A DNA stretch of 64,000 nt from Chishuiella changwenlii (GTDB lineage: Bacteria > Bacteroidota > Bacteroidia > Flavobacteriales > Weeksellaceae). This document shows positions 61,707 to 64,000 of this stretch, one piece after another. The notes beneath the pieces are model-generated. The model had not been told where the DNA came from, made no database searches, and saw nothing but the letters and a program-made list of their open reading frames with translations. The number at the start of each line of letters is the position of its first letter. Within the stretch, counting starts at the first letter, position 1. Where the stretch lies: the NCBI RefSeq assembly GCF_900142565.1, contig NZ_FRBH01000006.1, positions 1 to 64,000 of the forward strand. Direction: 5' to 3'. A program made the translations under genes and the position numbers.

Positions 61707-63338
61707 ATGATTACAGTTAATGATATTGCCGTTCAATTTGGTTCATCTACTTTATTTAGTGGTGTAAGCTTTGTGGTAAACGAGAATGACAAAATTGCCT
61801 TAATGGGTAAAAATGGAGCAGGAAAATCTACTTTGCTAAAAATTGTAGCTGGTATTAATAAACCATCTCAAGGAAATATTTCTGCACCAAAAGAAGCCGT
61901 TATTGCTTATCTGCCACAGCATTTGTTAACAGAAGATAATTGTACAGTTAGAGAAGAAACATCAAAAGCATTTGATGAATACTTATCAATGAAAAGAGAA
62001 ATTGATGATATTAACGAGCAATTAACTGTAAGAACTGATTACGAAAGTGATGAGTACATGAAATTAATTGAACGTGTTTCGGAAGTAAGTGAAAAATTTT
62101 ATTCGATAGAAGAAGTTAATTACGAAGCAGAAGTAGAAAAAGTATTAAAAGGAATTGGTTTTGCCCAAGAAGATTTAGATCGTTCTACTTCAGAATTTTC
62201 TGGAGGGTGGAGAATGAGAATAGAATTGGCTAAAATATTATTACGTCAACCAGATTTAATTTTATTAGATGAGCCTACAAACCACTTAGATATAGAATCT
62301 ATACAATGGTTAGAAGATTTCTTAAAAAACCAAGCCAAAGCTGTAATGGTTATCTCTCACGATAGAGCATTTGTAGATAATATTACCAATCGTACGATAG
62401 AAGTTACAATGGGACGTATTTACGATTATAAAGCAAAATATACTGATTATTTAGTTTTACGTCAAGATCGTAGAATTCATCAGCAAAAAGCGTATGATGA
62501 GCAACAAAAATTTATAGCAGAAAACAAAACATTTATAGAACGTTTTCGAGGAACATTTTCTAAGACAGAACAAGTTCAGTCGCGTGTTAGAATGCTAGAA
62601 AAACTAGATATTATAGAAGTTGATGAGGTTGATACTTCTGCATTAAAATTAAAATTCCCTCCAGCAGCTCGTTCGGGTCAATATCCGGTTATTGTAGAAA
62701 ATCTAACAAAAAAATATGGAGATCATATTGTGTTTGATAATGCGAATATGGTAATTGAAAGAGGACAAAAAGTTGCATTAGTTGGTAAGAATGGAGAAGG
62801 AAAATCTACGATGATAAAAGCAATTATGAACGAAATAGATTTTCAAGGAAAATTAGAAATTGGTCATAATGTACAAATAGGATATTTTGCTCAAAATCAA
62901 GCATCTTTATTAGATGAAGACTTAACAATTTTTGAAACTGTAGATCGAATTGCAGAAGGAGATATTAGAACGCAGATAAAAAGTATTTTAGGCGCTTTTA
63001 TGTTCAAAGGCGATGATATCGATAAAAAAGTAAAGGTACTTTCTGGAGGAGAGAAAACGCGTTTGGCAATGGTAAAACTTTTATTAGAACCATTTAATGT
63101 TCTAATTTTAGATGAGCCTACAAACCATCTTGATATGAAAACAAAAGACATCATTAAAGATGCTTTAAATGAATTTGAAGGAACAGTTATTTTAGTTTCT
63201 CACGATCGAGATTTCTTAGATGGATTAGCTGAAAAGGTTTTCGAATTTGGAAATAAACGAGTAAAAGAACATTTCGAAGATATAAAAGGTTTCTTAGAAC
63301 AAAAGAAAATGGAATCTCTAAAAGAAATTGAAAAATAA
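61707..63338 (+). CDS. ABC-F family ATPase (YbiT/EttA-like)
   Basis: A 543-residue soluble protein with two ABC domains and no membrane segment, a ribosome-associated translation factor family. Domain 1 has Walker A GKNGAGKST (34-42) and SGGWRMRIELAKILL with LLLDEPTNHLDIESI. Domain 2 has GKNGEGKST, LSGGEKTRLAMVKLLL and LDEPTNHLDMKT. The linker between them is charged. The start ITVNDIAVQFGSSTLFSGVSF resembles the YbiT type. It could act on stalled ribosomes. An antibiotic-resistance role is not indicated by the short linker. Confidence 0.95.
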   Translation: MITVNDIAVQFGSSTLFSGVSFVVNENDKIALMGKNGAGKSTLLKIVAGINKPSQGNISAPKEAVIAYLPQHLLTEDNCTVREETSKAFDEYLSMKREIDDINEQLTVRTDYESDEYMKLIERVSEVSEKFYSIEEVNYEAEVEKVLKGIGFAQEDLDRSTSEFSGGWRMRIELAKILLRQPDLILLDEPTNHLDIESIQWLEDFLKNQAKAVMVISHDRAFVDNITNRTIEVTMGRIYDYKAKYTDYLVLRQDRRIHQQKAYDEQQKFIAENKTFIERFRGTFSKTEQVQSRVRMLEKLDIIEVDEVDTSALKLKFPPAARSGQYPVIVENLTKKYGDHIVFDNANMVIERGQKVALVGKNGEGKSTMIKAIMNEIDFQGKLEIGHNVQIGYFAQNQASLLDEDLTIFETVDRIAEGDIRTQIKSILGAFMFKGDDIDKKVKVLSGGEKTRLAMVKLLLEPFNVLILDEPTNHLDMKTKDIIKDALNEFEGTVILVSHDRDFLDGLAEKVFEFGNKRVKEHFEDIKGFLEQKKMESLKEIEK

Positions 63339-63446
63339 ATAATTTTTTTAAGAAATTATTTAAACTTTTTATAATGTCTACAATCTTAATTAATTCATAG
63401 TTTGTCGAAAAATAATGAATTTAAACAACTTAATACTATATAGAAA

Positions 63447-63911
63447 ATGAAATTGCTAGAACAGAATGAGTTAAATAGTTTAGAAATAAGAGATTTATGG
63501 CATTTATGGAATAATGAATATCCTGTTCAATTAAACTATGAAAAATTAGAAGATTTTGAAAAATATTTAGAAAGTTTAGAAAATTGTTTTAATATATTAC
63601 TAATTGATTGTGGAGAAATTATAGGTTGGTCTTTTTCTTTTAATAGGGAAGATGAAAGATGGTTTGGGATAATTATATCTGAAGACTATCAAAGCAAGAG
63701 ATATGGTTCCTTAATGTTAAATAAATTGAAAGAGCGTGAAAGTCAATTAAATGGTTGGGTAATTGACAAAGCCAATTATTATAAAAAAAATAATACACCA
63801 TATAAATCACCAATAAATTTTTATTTAAAAAATGAGTTTAAAATTATTAATGATTTTATCTTAGAAACTCCAAAATTTTCAGCAATAAAAATCACATGGA
63901 GTAATTCGTAA
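63447..63911 (+). CDS. GNAT family N-acetyltransferase
   Basis: A 154-residue acetyltransferase-like protein. The acetyl-CoA site is the ISEDYQSKRYGSLMLNKL segment (a variant of the Q/RxxGxG/A motif). It is preceded by a strand IIGWSFSFNREDERWFGIII and followed by SPINFYLKNEFKI, the usual end strand. The substrate is unknown. It is 108 bp downstream of the ABC-F gene, with no clear terminator between. Confidence 0.85.
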   Translation: MKLLEQNELNSLEIRDLWHLWNNEYPVQLNYEKLEDFEKYLESLENCFNILLIDCGEIIGWSFSFNREDERWFGIIISEDYQSKRYGSLMLNKLKERESQLNGWVIDKANYYKKNNTPYKSPINFYLKNEFKIINDFILETPKFSAIKITWSNS

Positions 63912-63943
63912 TTAAAAGAAGTAATTCAAAATAAATAATTAAT

Positions 63944-63977
63944 TAAAAGCCAGTATAGTTAGCTATATTGGCTTTTA
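63944..63977 (+). terminator. Terminator after the GNAT gene
   Basis: AAAAGCCAGTATAG and CTATATTGGCTTTT pair around TTAG with one G-U pair, with flanking A and T tracts. Confidence 0.88.
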
Positions 63978-64000
63978 TAATTTTATTAGCTCATTAAAAT

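Overview
The window is chromosomal DNA of a low-GC Bacteroidota bacterium, most likely class Flavobacteriia. This rests on the -7 promoter box TAnnTTTG upstream of many genes, a SusC-type TonB plug, menaquinone and DAP-pathway genes, a GYDIA-type GHMP kinase, DUF5606, type B L31, abundant SPI/SPII signal peptides and very A/T-rich codon use. A genus such as Empedobacter or a relative is possible but cannot be fixed from this sequence alone. No tRNA, CRISPR array, insertion sequence or prophage was seen.

Layout. 1-500: tail of an rRNA operon (5S 3' part), its terminator, decayed short repeats and a regulated promoter. 500-3132: zinc-type COG0523 GTPase plus a Tat-exported alkaline phosphatase. 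3235-15937: a long minus-strand housekeeping block (lysS, two paralogous secreted proteins, rmuC, cvpA, a cysteine desulfurase, DUF4846 lipoprotein, uvrB, mazG, DUF5606, def, ruvX). 16030-25168: dapD, fabD, a GHMP kinase and an envelope-glycan cluster (GT9, an LPS-kinase-like protein, GT4, DUF5672, another glycosyltransferase, GT2) that carries a duplicated promoter cassette. 25203-27729: tsaC, cca and a pRiA4b ORF-3-like gene. 27885-33965: a 2026-residue alpha-2-macroglobulin-like protein with a TonB-receptor plug segment inside it. 34253-36791: two ankyrin-repeat genes. 36851-39766: priA and a cupin-like gene. 39848-43201: a divergent DeoR/MFS and VOC/SDR module around a 50-bp perfect palindrome. 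43257-47687: proline dehydrogenase, L31 type B, a surface lipoprotein and an orphan sensor kinase. 47846-51882: sucAB. 52024-55345: accessory genes (outer-membrane barrel, solitary SIR2-like protein, lipoprotein, SGNH hydrolase). 55519-63911: GH25, menA, an MBL hydrolase, a TonB receptor/PepSY pair, an ABC-F protein and a GNAT.

How the parts work together. Most genes serve core functions: translation quality (lysS, def, tsaC, cca, L31, ABC-F), genome maintenance (uvrB, ruvX, rmuC, priA, mazG), TCA cycle (sucAB) and envelope glycans. The parts most worth a second look are the alpha-2-macroglobulin/plug fusion, the palindrome-controlled DeoR module, the copied divergent promoter in the glycan cluster, the solitary SIR2-like gene, the metal-type operators before the COG0523/phosphatase operon, and a hairpin-rich intergenic region between uvrB and mazG. 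Product names come from motif recognition by eye; no database search was run.
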